From positions 49,033 through 113,032 of the forward strand of contig JAFGEL010000072.1 of assembly GCA_016931615.1 (NCBI GenBank): DNA of 64,000 nt. The letters run 5' to 3'. The notes below the pieces were generated by a model, which did not search any database, had not been told where the DNA came from, and was given only the letters and a program-made list of their open reading frames with translations. Position 1 is the first letter of the stretch. Each line of letters begins with the position of its first letter. Source of the stretch: Desulfuromonadales bacterium (lineage in GTDB: Bacteria; Desulfobacterota; Desulfuromonadia; Desulfuromonadales; Geopsychrobacteraceae). This document shows positions 52,652-60,834 of this stretch, one piece after another. A program made the position numbers and the translations under genes.

Positions 52652-53095
52652 GTGAGCACGGACCAGATTGAAGAACTGTTACGCAAGGGAATCGAAGCCG
52701 CCGAAAAAGGCTATATTCATTCGGCACAAGTATTTCTCGGCCAAGTCGCTGAACAGCGCAAAACCCCTGAAGTGCGTTCCTACCTCGCCTACTGTCTGGC
52801 CAAAGGTCAGGGCCGCATGCATTCTGCAGCCAAGATCTGCCGGGAGTCGATCAAACGCGAACCGGGAAATTCCTTGCATTACCTGATCCTGGGGCGGATT
52901 TTACTGATGGCCGGAGAAAAAAGTAAAGCCATCAGCGCCTTTCGTCAGGGATTGCGAACCAGCCCCAACCCGGCAATCATCAATGAACTCAAAAAATTGG
53001 GGTTGCGTAAACCTGCCGTCATAAAAGGCCTGAAACGTAATCATCCGGTTAACCGAGCCCTCGGCAAAGCTTTGAACCTGTTGGGCTTGAGATAA
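52652..53095 (+). CDS. TPR-repeat protein
   Basis: This 147-residue soluble protein has roughly three tetratricopeptide repeats (AEKGYIHSAQVFLGQV, YLAYCLAKGQGRMHSA, HYLILGRILLMAGEKSKA) and a basic C-terminus (KAVIKGLKRNHPVNRALGK-like). It is probably a scaffold; the partner is unknown. The start is GTG 52652, with AAAGGA ~7 nt upstream; TTG 52637 is an alternative. A 199-bp gap follows. Confidence 0.8.
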   Translation: MSTDQIEELLRKGIEAAEKGYIHSAQVFLGQVAEQRKTPEVRSYLAYCLAKGQGRMHSAAKICRESIKREPGNSLHYLILGRILLMAGEKSKAISAFRQGLRTSPNPAIINELKKLGLRKPAVIKGLKRNHPVNRALGKALNLLGLR

Positions 53096-53294
53096 CCCCC
53101 GCCGAGCAATATTTCTGTTGCAGGACCTCTGGAAACAGGGTCTTTAACCAGGCAAATGTTCATTCCGCTCCATTTACTATTAAATAAGTAGAGTTTATTT
53201 TTTTATTTGCCCGGCACTTCATATAATTTACTCTCTCCATGTATACTATCTCAACAGTCAACAATAAAGACTTGCACATGAAAGGAGAGAGATC

Positions 53295-53879
53295 ATGATC
53301 CGTAAGCTTTCTTGGTTTCTTCTGCCCCTGATACTGTTTGCACAAATCTCCACGGCAGAAGTATTTGAGGTGGATACCAGCCACACCCAGGTTCATTTTT
53401 CCATTCAACATCTGGTAGTGTTTAAAGTGCGTGGCCATTTTACTGAATTCAGCGGGTTGATCAATGCTGACCCGGATACCCGCACATTGAACTCTGCACA
53501 GGCAACAATCAAAACCGCTTCGATTGACACCCGGAACGAGAAACGCGACCAGCATCTGCGCAGTGCAGATTTTTTCGATGCGCAGAATTACCCTGAAATC
53601 CTGTTCAAAAGCAAAAGCGTTTCCGGCAGCGGTGACGACATCACCCTGGTGGGAGACCTGACGATCAAAGGCATAACCAGAGAAGTCATATTGAAAGGCA
53701 GCTTTCTCGGTGCCGTCCCGGGTCCGATGGGTCAACTCAGAGCCGGGTTTGAGGCCAGTGGTGAGATCAACCGTAAAGATTTCGGCTTGAACTGGAATAA
53801 GGTCACCGAAACCGGCGGGCTGGTCGTGGGCGACGAGGTCAAAATCGGACTTGAGGTCGAATCGATTATCAAAAAATGA
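53295..53879 (+). CDS. YceI family periplasmic lipid-binding protein
   Basis: This 194-residue protein has a signal peptide (~1-21, FLLPLILFAQISTA). The YceI lipocalin-like barrel follows, with DTSHTQVHFSIQHLVV, FSGLINADPD, RDQHLRSADFFDA and YPEILFKS. Family members bind polyisoprenoids or amphipathic molecules in the periplasm. A minus-strand frame over the same region is a shadow. It precedes the ACT-domain gene by 112 bp. Confidence 0.93.
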   Translation: MIRKLSWFLLPLILFAQISTAEVFEVDTSHTQVHFSIQHLVVFKVRGHFTEFSGLINADPDTRTLNSAQATIKTASIDTRNEKRDQHLRSADFFDAQNYPEILFKSKSVSGSGDDITLVGDLTIKGITREVILKGSFLGAVPGPMGQLRAGFEASGEINRKDFGLNWNKVTETGGLVVGDEVKIGLEVESIIKK

Positions 53880-53991
53880 CAAACTGATATAATCCGGAAC
53901 TGGTTCGAAAATTGGCCGGCGTGACGCTTTGCCTTTTGATCCAACTGTGGTTAAATATGCTGCAACAGACCAGACCACAGGAGGATCACTT

Positions 53992-54522
53992 ATGGCAGAT
54001 CGTTACATCATGACAGCCTTTGGAAAGGATCGGGCCGGCATCGTTGCCGATGTCACCCGGCTACTCTATGAGAACAGCTGTAATCTCGAGGATACCACCA
54101 TGTCGATGCTGGCGGATGAGTTCACCCTCAGTTTGCTGTTTTCAAGCCAACAGGACGGAATCGATGAACTGTTAAGCAAAGAATGTCGCCGCCTGGAGTT
54201 GGACAAGGGAATTTCGGCATTCATCCGCCCACTGCAGCCGCTCCAGGTCAAAGGGACAAAAGGCTATAAAACCTGCACCCTGCACATTGAGGGCTTGGAT
54301 CAGGCGGGGATTGTCTACAAAACCAGCCGGTTCCTTGCCGAACGAGGCTTGAATATCGTACAACTTGATTCTGCAGCCAGCGCTTCGCCTCAGAGTGGCG
54401 CCACCATTTACAGTATGACGATTCATGTTCAGGTTCCCGAGGAAGTGCTTTTCGACCAACTGGAGGAAGAACTCTCCGCAGTCGCTGATGAACTCAGCCT
54501 CGATGTCGTTCTGGCGCGTTAA
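53992..54522 (+). CDS. Tandem ACT-domain protein (GcvR-like)
   Basis: This 176-residue protein is two ACT domains in tandem (FGKDRAGIVADVTRLLYENS, then HIEGLDQAGIVYKTSRFLAERG). It is similar in layout to the glycine-cleavage regulator GcvR. It probably binds an amino acid and regulates through protein contact. The start ATG 53992 has GGAGG upstream. It has no gcv genes nearby. A terminator follows. Confidence 0.86.
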   Translation: MADRYIMTAFGKDRAGIVADVTRLLYENSCNLEDTTMSMLADEFTLSLLFSSQQDGIDELLSKECRRLELDKGISAFIRPLQPLQVKGTKGYKTCTLHIEGLDQAGIVYKTSRFLAERGLNIVQLDSAASASPQSGATIYSMTIHVQVPEEVLFDQLEEELSAVADELSLDVVLAR

Positions 54523-54528
54523 AAAACC

Positions 54529-54555
54529 AGGGGTGGAGGACTATCATCCACCCCT
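54529..54555. terminator. Bidirectional terminator between the ACT gene and nrdB
   Basis: AGGGGTGGA and TCCACCCCT form a 9-bp stem. On the minus strand a TTTTTT run follows, which suits nrdB; on the plus strand only TTCATTT follows. Confidence 0.8.
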
Positions 54556-54585
54556 TTCATTTGCGCTGATCCACTGTGCTTTATC

Positions 54586-55623
54586 CTAAAAATCGTCCCA
54601 GCCGTCGAGCACCGATGACTGATTGTAAGCCGAGACGGTCGCCTCAAAAAAGTTACTTTTAACGTCCCCTTCGCCCTCGGTATCCGCCAGTTTTTCCAGA
54701 TGCTTATAGGGATTCTTGTCAAAGCCGTCGTATAACCTTCCCGGAAATCCCAACTTGCTCCAACGTTCGTTGGCCAGCCACTTGGTGTACATTTCCGTCG
54801 TTTCTTCACTGACCCCGAGGATACCGTCGCCGATGATATGATCAGTCCAGGAGATTTCCTGCTCAACGGCAAGACGAAACATCTCTTCAACCTCATCGAC
54901 CGGGAAAAAATTGCTGTCCAGCTCACGGATTTCCCGAACGATAAACTCAAACATGACACAGTGGGTCAATTCATCGCGGTTGATATAGCGAATGATCTCC
55001 GAAGTTCCCATCATCAGGTGACGACTGGCCAGGTTGTAGAAAAAGTTGAAACCGTTGTAGAAATAAAGCCCCTCAAGCAGGTAATTGGCGATCAGCACCC
55101 GATAGAAGCGAGGCTGTGAGGGTTCGTCAATAAAGTCCTGATAGATTTGAGCGATATATTTGTTGCGTTCAAACAAGACCTTGTCGGTCCGCCATTTGTC
55201 ATAGATGGAGTTACGCCGGTCGGCCGGGATGATCGACTCAACCACGTACTGGTAACTCTGGCTGTGGATCGCTTCCTGGTACTGCTGAATCGCCAGCAGC
55301 AGGTTGACCTCAGGTGCAGTGATATAATCGTTGATGTTCGACAGGTTATTGGTCTGAATACTGTCGAGAAAGATCAGAAACGAAAGAATGCCATCATACG
55401 CCTGGCGCTCCTCAACAGTGAGGTGCTTGTACGGCTCTATATCGCTCGACAGATCGGTTTTTTCCGGAATCCAGAAATTGGCCATCATATTACGGTAAAG
55501 CTTGTTGGCCCACTGGTAACGAACATTATTGAGGTTAAAAATATTGGTGCTGTTCCCGCCGATAATGCGCCGGGTTTCAAGGGAATCATCCCCTTCCGGA
55601 TTGAACAGTCGTTTCGGTTCCAT
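54586..55623 (-). CDS. nrdB: Class Ia ribonucleotide reductase beta subunit
   Basis: NrdB holds the diiron-tyrosyl cofactor that feeds the radical to NrdA. This 345-residue protein keeps the metal ligands D87, E117, H120, E184, E218 and H221, and the radical tyrosine Y124 (EAIHSQSY), so it is the Tyr type. The C-terminal tail ends LDGWDDF with a Tyr near the end. It starts at ATG 55623 after AAGGAG. It is separated from nrdA by 302 bp containing inverted repeats. Confidence 0.95.
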   Translation of the reverse strand: MEPKRLFNPEGDDSLETRRIIGGNSTNIFNLNNVRYQWANKLYRNMMANFWIPEKTDLSSDIEPYKHLTVEERQAYDGILSFLIFLDSIQTNNLSNINDYITAPEVNLLLAIQQYQEAIHSQSYQYVVESIIPADRRNSIYDKWRTDKVLFERNKYIAQIYQDFIDEPSQPRFYRVLIANYLLEGLYFYNGFNFFYNLASRHLMMGTSEIIRYINRDELTHCVMFEFIVREIRELDSNFFPVDEVEEMFRLAVEQEISWTDHIIGDGILGVSEETTEMYTKWLANERWSKLGFPGRLYDGFDKNPYKHLEKLADTEGEGDVKSNFFEATVSAYNQSSVLDGWDDF

Positions 55624-55925
55624 CTAGGTTCTCCTTTATAGACATTCTTTCTAAAAATCAAAAGCGATAGCCACTAAGTCCCCAAGACACAAAGAAATGC
55701 AAAATCTTTTATTAACACAGAGCCGCTGAGGTGGAGAGAAAACTTGAAAGCTTTTCGGGGTTTAAAACCTTAAAAACCGCTTTTTATCTCTCTTTCTCCC
55801 TCTCTACACCTCTGCATTAGAGGTTTTTTTGATTTGATATCTGAATGTCTTCGTGGCTTGGTGGCTACAAAGGATTTGACTCACCTCCGCACCTCACCTT
55901 CTCTGTGTCTCTGCGTTCGGTCTCT
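55624..55925. repeat. Inverted-repeat-rich spacer between nrdA and nrdB
   Basis: AGCCACTAAGTCCCCAAGAC (55669-55688) and GTCTTCGTGGCTTGGTGGCT (55847-55866) are imperfect inverted copies. Between them are GCTGAGGTGGAGAG (55724) and its rough complement ACACCTCTGC. A further CTCTGTGTCTCTGCG arm lies at 55900-55914. Such CACAGAG/AAGGACACGAAG-like strings recur as dispersed noncoding elements in many bacterial genomes, but I cannot confirm copy number here. No gene is in it. Confidence 0.55.
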
Positions 55926-58205
55926 TTATCCAGCGCAGGACAGGCACTCATCCTTCTCCGAAGTGATGTTGCTGTTCTTCTGAATACTGCGCGTATAATA
56001 AATCGCCTTGCAACCTTTTTTCCAGGCGTCGATATGAGTCTCGTAGATATCCCTGGCGCTGATATTCTTATTCAGGTTAAACAGCAGCTCCATGGAAATA
56101 CCGGTATCGACGTAGCGCTGCAGCCGCGAGACCAGATCCACAACCACCCTCTGATCGATATGCTTTGACTCCTGGTAGTGCCAGAGCTTCTCCTTGATGA
56201 AAGGCGGCACGATCGGCACCGTTCCGTTACTGTTGTTGTCGATATAAAATTTGCTGAATATCGGCAGAACACTGGCCGTACAACCCTGAACGATTGAACT
56301 GCTGGTATTTGGCGCAATCGCCGTGATGTGACTGTTCCTGATGCCATGCTCGGCAATCCGCTCAAACAACTCATCCCAGTCGAGAGCGGCGTTGTCTCTG
56401 AACCACTCACGTTCACGGCTGAGGATCAGCCCCTGCGACCAATCGCTCCCTGCAAAGAGCGGATAGGCGCCACGCTCTGCGGCGAGCTTGCAGCTGGCCG
56501 ACGTACAGTGATAGGCAAAAGCCTCGGCCAGACGGTCAACTGCGTCCCCGGCTCCAACATAGGGGATATCACGGCGAGCCAGATAGTCGGCGAGGCCCAT
56601 CAGACCGACCCCGATGGTCCGCAGCAGCTCATTATGGCGCTGCCCTTCTGCCACCGGAACATCAGTGATATCGATACAGTTATCGAGAATCCGCACCGAA
56701 GTCTCACAGACGCCCGGCATTTCCTCATCATCCAGATTGGCCAGGTTGATCGACACCAGGTTACAGGTATGAACCAGACCCGGCTCAACGTCTCTGCTGA
56801 TACTGTCGTTGGCAAACTGCTGGGGCCCGATTCTGGTCGGCTTCACCACCGAGTAGGACTCCACACAGAGATTGGTGCAGGGAATGATACCGACATGTTT
56901 ATTGGGATTGGCGCGGTTGATCGTGTCCTTAAAAGCGATGTAGGGCATGCCGGTCTCAATCTGCACCTTCATGATTTCCTTGTACAGACCCTTGGCACTG
57001 ACTTTTTCAAACAGCTCAATGCGCCCGACGGCAACCTCGGTATAAAGGTGGTCCAGAGCTTTTTCGAAGTCGGCACCCCAGAGATCGGCCAATTCATACT
57101 GATATTTGGAACGGATCTCGTGGGGATCAAACAGATACCAGTCTTCATCATTTTCAACCGCCCGCATAAACCGATCGGTCACCACAACCTGCGGAAAAAT
57201 ATCGTAGGCTTTGCGGCGTTGGTCACCATTCTCAGTCTGCAGCTCGAGAAAATCTTCCATATCGAGATGCCAGCTATCAAGAGCCACCGTGACCGCCCCG
57301 GCCCGTTTTCCCCCCTGGTTGAAATAGAGGGCGATATCGTTGACCACGCGGATATTCGGCACTACCCCACCGGCACGACCGAGGGAGTTCCTGATCCTGG
57401 CGCCCTGAGAACGGATGCGGCTGATACTGACACCCACTCCGCCACCGCCCGAGCTGATCTGCCCGACCTGCTCAAAGGTGTGAAAAATACTATTGGTATC
57501 ATCATCAAAGGAGGTAATAAAACAGCTTGAGAGGTTGCCGTTCGGTTTGCGTAGATTGATCAGGATCGGCGTTGCCAGGGAAATCTTGCGCGTCGCCAGC
57601 ATACAGTAAGTATCACGCACCCGCTGCAGGCGGACATCGCCGGGTTGATTCTGTTCAATCAACAGCGCAATGGTCAGCAACGCCTCCTGGGGCATTTCAA
57701 TGACCTGGTTGTCATACTCCAGCATGTAGCGCTTGATCAGCAGGCTGATCCCGGCATAATCATAATCGTAGTCATATTCCTGGCGCAGAAACTGACCGGC
57801 TTTGTGCAACTCTTTTTCCGAATATTTCTCCAGCAGAACCGGAGAATAAATGCCCTTGGCGACAAAATCCTTAACCGTCTGGCAGTAGCTGGGATAGCGG
57901 TATTCATAAGCAATCCCTCGGGCCATATGGACCCGTTTATAAAAATCGACCAGCTTGAGGCGCGCCGCAAGAATCCGCCAGTCCGGCTCCTCAATCGAGG
58001 TCAGCCGCAACGAGGTTTCAATCACCGTCGCGTGGATTTCACCGGTTGTCATATTGTTGCGGAAATGAATTTCCAGTTTTGATTCCAGCTCGATCGGATT
58101 GATATCCAGACCCTCAGCCGCCCATTGAATAACCTTGCGGATTTTGGCGATATCCAGTGCTGCAGATTCGCCGTTACGCTTGATAACCCGGTACCTCTTT
58201 GCCAT
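55926..58205 (-). CDS. nrdA: Class Ia ribonucleotide reductase alpha subunit
   Basis: NrdA reduces ribonucleoside diphosphates. This 759-residue protein begins with an ATP-cone allosteric domain (YRVIKRNGESAALDIAKI). The catalytic barrel has NLSSCFITSFDDD and NLCVESYSVV cysteines, and the Cys pair C754/C757 at the end (ECLSCAG) is for reduction by thioredoxin. It is followed by nrdB. Two NrdR boxes precede it. A 400-codon plus-strand frame at 56328-57530 is a shadow. Confidence 0.96.
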   Translation of the reverse strand: MAKRYRVIKRNGESAALDIAKIRKVIQWAAEGLDINPIELESKLEIHFRNNMTTGEIHATVIETSLRLTSIEEPDWRILAARLKLVDFYKRVHMARGIAYEYRYPSYCQTVKDFVAKGIYSPVLLEKYSEKELHKAGQFLRQEYDYDYDYAGISLLIKRYMLEYDNQVIEMPQEALLTIALLIEQNQPGDVRLQRVRDTYCMLATRKISLATPILINLRKPNGNLSSCFITSFDDDTNSIFHTFEQVGQISSGGGGVGVSISRIRSQGARIRNSLGRAGGVVPNIRVVNDIALYFNQGGKRAGAVTVALDSWHLDMEDFLELQTENGDQRRKAYDIFPQVVVTDRFMRAVENDEDWYLFDPHEIRSKYQYELADLWGADFEKALDHLYTEVAVGRIELFEKVSAKGLYKEIMKVQIETGMPYIAFKDTINRANPNKHVGIIPCTNLCVESYSVVKPTRIGPQQFANDSISRDVEPGLVHTCNLVSINLANLDDEEMPGVCETSVRILDNCIDITDVPVAEGQRHNELLRTIGVGLMGLADYLARRDIPYVGAGDAVDRLAEAFAYHCTSASCKLAAERGAYPLFAGSDWSQGLILSREREWFRDNAALDWDELFERIAEHGIRNSHITAIAPNTSSSIVQGCTASVLPIFSKFYIDNNSNGTVPIVPPFIKEKLWHYQESKHIDQRVVVDLVSRLQRYVDTGISMELLFNLNKNISARDIYETHIDAWKKGCKAIYYTRSIQKNSNITSEKDECLSCAG

Positions 58206-58232
58206 ACATCAACCCCCGAAGATTAAAAATAA

Positions 58233-58279
58233 ACACTAGATATTGTGTTAAGGATTTTGGATTATACATGATATTGTGA
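58233..58279 (-). promoter_or_regulatory. Tandem NrdR boxes and -10 element of the nrdA promoter
   Basis: Box 1 ACACTAGATATTGTGT (58233-58248) matches the ACACTATATATAGTGT-type consensus closely. Box 2 ATACATGATATTGTGA (58264-58279) is a weaker match. They are spaced 31 bp, about three helical turns, as is typical for NrdR pairs. A minus-strand TATAAT (58266-58261) overlaps box 2. Confidence 0.85.
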
Positions 58280-58383
58280 AAAATATAAGACAAAAATAGT
58301 CATTTTTATAATCAAACAGATGAAGCTCCGAGTTGACCCCTGTGTTAAAGTACCCGGAAAATCTTCAGCAACCGGAGAACGGC

Positions 58384-58905
58384 ATGAAAATTCTTTTTCT
58401 TCACGGCCTGGAATCAGGCCCTCATGGCGCCAAATATCAGGCCCTGAAAAAACGTTTCGGCGAGGTCATCTCACCCGATTGTACGGGAATCTTTGACGCT
58501 CAAGAGCGACTGAGGATTATTGTCGACGAATTAAAGGACATTACTGAGCCGCTGCTGATTGTCGGTTCCAGCATGGGGGGGCTGATGGCGCTGCTTTATC
58601 AGCAGTCCCAACCGGATAAGGTCGCGGCACTGGTTCTTTGCGCCCCTGCCATCCACAGAGCGGAAACGCCGGCTTTCGATTATCGCAATCTGCCGCCCAC
58701 AAAGGTCATCCACGGCAGGAATGACGATGTTGTCCCCTTTGCGGCCAGCAGTGTATTTGGTGACCGCGTGATCTCGGTTGATGATGATCACCGGCTTTCA
58801 AAGAGTATGGATGTTATTCTTGCAGCGGTAGAGACATTGCAGGCGGAGGTTAGCAAAAGCAAGGCAACGCCCCTATCCCCTCATGTCAGCGCTGATGGCG
58901 AGTGA
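58384..58905 (+). CDS. YqiA-like alpha/beta-hydrolase
   Basis: This 173-residue small esterase-like protein starts MKILFLHGLESGPHG. It has nucleophile S63 in GSSMGG, an Asp in HGRNDDVVP and His in DDDHRL. It resembles E. coli YqiA. Substrate unknown. ATG 58384 has GGAG upstream; the frame to 58333 is not needed. It is followed by a multi-hairpin spacer. Confidence 0.86.
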   Translation: MKILFLHGLESGPHGAKYQALKKRFGEVISPDCTGIFDAQERLRIIVDELKDITEPLLIVGSSMGGLMALLYQQSQPDKVAALVLCAPAIHRAETPAFDYRNLPPTKVIHGRNDDVVPFAASSVFGDRVISVDDDHRLSKSMDVILAAVETLQAEVSKSKATPLSPHVSADGE

Positions 58906-59026
58906 AACGGCGACGAAACAAGTGAGGAATGTTTGAGCCGTAGGCGAGTTTTGCGAGCGCGTCGCCGGTTTGCGAGCAAGAAGAAACCCGCTTTGACGGG
59001 CGCTGACATCGGGGCGACTTCTTTTG

Positions 59027-59088
59027 GTGACTTTTCTATGTCGAAAAAGAAAAGTCACTCGTCCGGCGGGACGAGACCCGCCGGTTTT
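59027..59088 (+). terminator. Tandem hairpins after the YqiA-like gene
   Basis: A 10-bp perfect stem GTGACTTTTC/GAAAAGTCAC (59027-59036, 59049-59058) is followed by a terminator-like 8-bp stem CCGGCGGG/CCCGCCGG (59063-59084) with TTTT. They lie inside the 58906-59099 spacer between convergent genes. Confidence 0.65.
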
Positions 59089-59099
59089 GAACATCTGAC

Positions 59100-60806
59100 T
59101 TATTTAAACAACATCTCCGCCGCATCATAAATGGTCTCCGACAAAGTCGGATGTGGATGAATCGTCTTGCGCAGATCTTCCGACACAGATGCCATTTCCA
59201 GCGCTAAGGCTCCCTCGGCAATCAGCTCACCGGCCCCCGGCCCGGCAACCGCAACCCCCAGCAGCTGATCCGTTTCCGGATCGATAATCAACTTGGTCAT
59301 GCCGTCGTCTCGCCCCAGGGTCAGGGTCCGGCCATTCCCGCGCCAGGGCATTTTTGCCGTCTTGACCTTGATTTTCTGCTCGCGCGCCTCTGTTTCCGTC
59401 AGACCGCACCAGGCGACCTCCGGATCGGTGAACACCACTGCCGGAATAGCTCGGGGATCAAAGACCGCTTTGCGACCCGCCGCAACCTCTGCAGCCACGT
59501 TAGCCTCAGCGTAAGCCTTGTGAGCCAGCATCGGTTCACCGGCAATATCACCAATGGCAAAGATATGCTCCTCGGCGCTGCGCTGCTGGCCGTCCACCAC
59601 GACAAATCCCTTATCATTGATCTTGACCGCCGTGTTTTCAAGCCCGAGATTTTCCGTGTTGGGCCTCCGGCCGATGGAAATCAGCACCTTGTCGAAACGA
59701 TTCTTGCTCTGCGCGCCTTTTTTATCTTCGAGCGTCACGGCAACCCCGTTCTTCTGCTCTTTGAGATCAATCACCTTGGTTTTAAGCAGAATTTCAGTGA
59801 ATTTTTTATCCAGTCGGCGCTTGAGGACCGAAACCAGGTCGCGGTCACAACCGGGCAGCAAGCCGTCGGTCATTTCAACCACGGAGACTTTGCTGCCCAG
59901 CGCAGCATAGGCTGAGCCCAATTCAAGCCCGATATAGCCCCCGCCGACCACCAGAAGAGACTGCGGCACGTCAGACAGGTCAAGGGCCCCCGTCGAGTCG
60001 ATGATGCGTGCGCTGGTCTTTTCAAGACCCGGCAGCAGCAGGGGGCGCGAACCTGTTGCGATGATGGCCTGTTTGAATTTCAGCTCCGAGCGGCTGCCAT
60101 CAAGCAACGTCACATTCAGAGTATGACTGTCCTGAAACCGGGCCGTACCCCGCAGGTAGTTCAACTTCAGCCTTTTGACCTTACCGCCCAAGCCACCGGT
60201 CAAACCGGCAACCACTTCATTTTTCCAGTCCCGAACGCGCTCGAGAGAAATTTTCGGAGAAGAAAATTCCACTCCGATCGCTGCCGACTCCTCGGCCTCG
60301 GAAATCAACTTGGCGACATGCAGCAGAGCTTTTGACGGAATGCAGCCGCGATGGAGACAGACCCCACCGGGATTTTCTTCCGGATCGATGAGGGTCACTT
60401 TGAGACCCAGCTCAGCCGCTTTGAAGGCTGCGGCGTAGCCCCCCGGTCCAGCCCCGATGACGACCAGTTCGGCAGCATTATCATCACCCGTTGGTTCTTG
60501 AAGCGCAGAGGATTCCTTGCCGCTGACCTCTGCAACGGTCGTTTCATTATGTAACGCAGGCTCATTGGTCGGGGGTTCAAGTACGGCAATCACCGCACCG
60601 ATAGCGACAACGGTACCTTCCTGAACACGAACATCAGTAATCCGTCCCGCCTGTGGCGAAGGGATGGCGACCACAGCTTTATCGGTTTCCAGTTCCATGA
60701 GCGTCTGTTCAGCCTCAACTGAATCCCCCGCTTTGACACTCACGGCAATAATGGTTCCGGAGGTCACGCCATCTGAAACTTCAGGGACAACAACATCAAT
60801 AGACAT
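59100..60806 (-). CDS. lpdA: Dihydrolipoamide dehydrogenase with N-terminal lipoyl domain (E3)
   Basis: E3 reoxidises the dihydrolipoyl group of E2 with FAD and NAD+. The 568-residue protein carries an extra N-terminal lipoyl domain (residues 1-80, lysine K43 in ETDKAVVAIPS), then a linker, then the FAD GxGxxG (VIGAGPGGYA) and redox disulfide C150-C155 (CLHRGC). The C-terminal dimer domain ends in the HPHPTLSE His-Glu motif. A lipoyl-fused E3 is common in proteobacterial pyruvate dehydrogenase clusters. ATG 60806 has GAGG upstream. Confidence 0.96.
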   Translation of the reverse strand: MSIDVVVPEVSDGVTSGTIIAVSVKAGDSVEAEQTLMELETDKAVVAIPSPQAGRITDVRVQEGTVVAIGAVIAVLEPPTNEPALHNETTVAEVSGKESSALQEPTGDDNAAELVVIGAGPGGYAAAFKAAELGLKVTLIDPEENPGGVCLHRGCIPSKALLHVAKLISEAEESAAIGVEFSSPKISLERVRDWKNEVVAGLTGGLGGKVKRLKLNYLRGTARFQDSHTLNVTLLDGSRSELKFKQAIIATGSRPLLLPGLEKTSARIIDSTGALDLSDVPQSLLVVGGGYIGLELGSAYAALGSKVSVVEMTDGLLPGCDRDLVSVLKRRLDKKFTEILLKTKVIDLKEQKNGVAVTLEDKKGAQSKNRFDKVLISIGRRPNTENLGLENTAVKINDKGFVVVDGQQRSAEEHIFAIGDIAGEPMLAHKAYAEANVAAEVAAGRKAVFDPRAIPAVVFTDPEVAWCGLTETEAREQKIKVKTAKMPWRGNGRTLTLGRDDGMTKLIIDPETDQLLGVAVAGPGAGELIAEGALALEMASVSEDLRKTIHPHPTLSETIYDAAEMLFK

Positions 60807-60834
60807 AAATTTCCTCAATTCATGGGTGTCAGGC

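Noticed and set aside
53160..53978. 272-codon minus-strand frame over the YceI gene
   Set aside because: The plus-strand YceI protein has a signal peptide and clear family motifs; the antisense frame has none.
56328..57530. 400-codon plus-strand frame antisense to nrdA
   Set aside because: It lies fully inside the strongly conserved nrdA on the other strand, with no ribosome binding site or recognisable domain. This is a codon-bias shadow.
58933..59130. 65-codon basic frame in the hairpin-rich spacer
   Set aside because: It runs through stem-loops and into the 3' end of lpdA; Arg/Ser/Lys-rich frames over such spacers are usually spurious.
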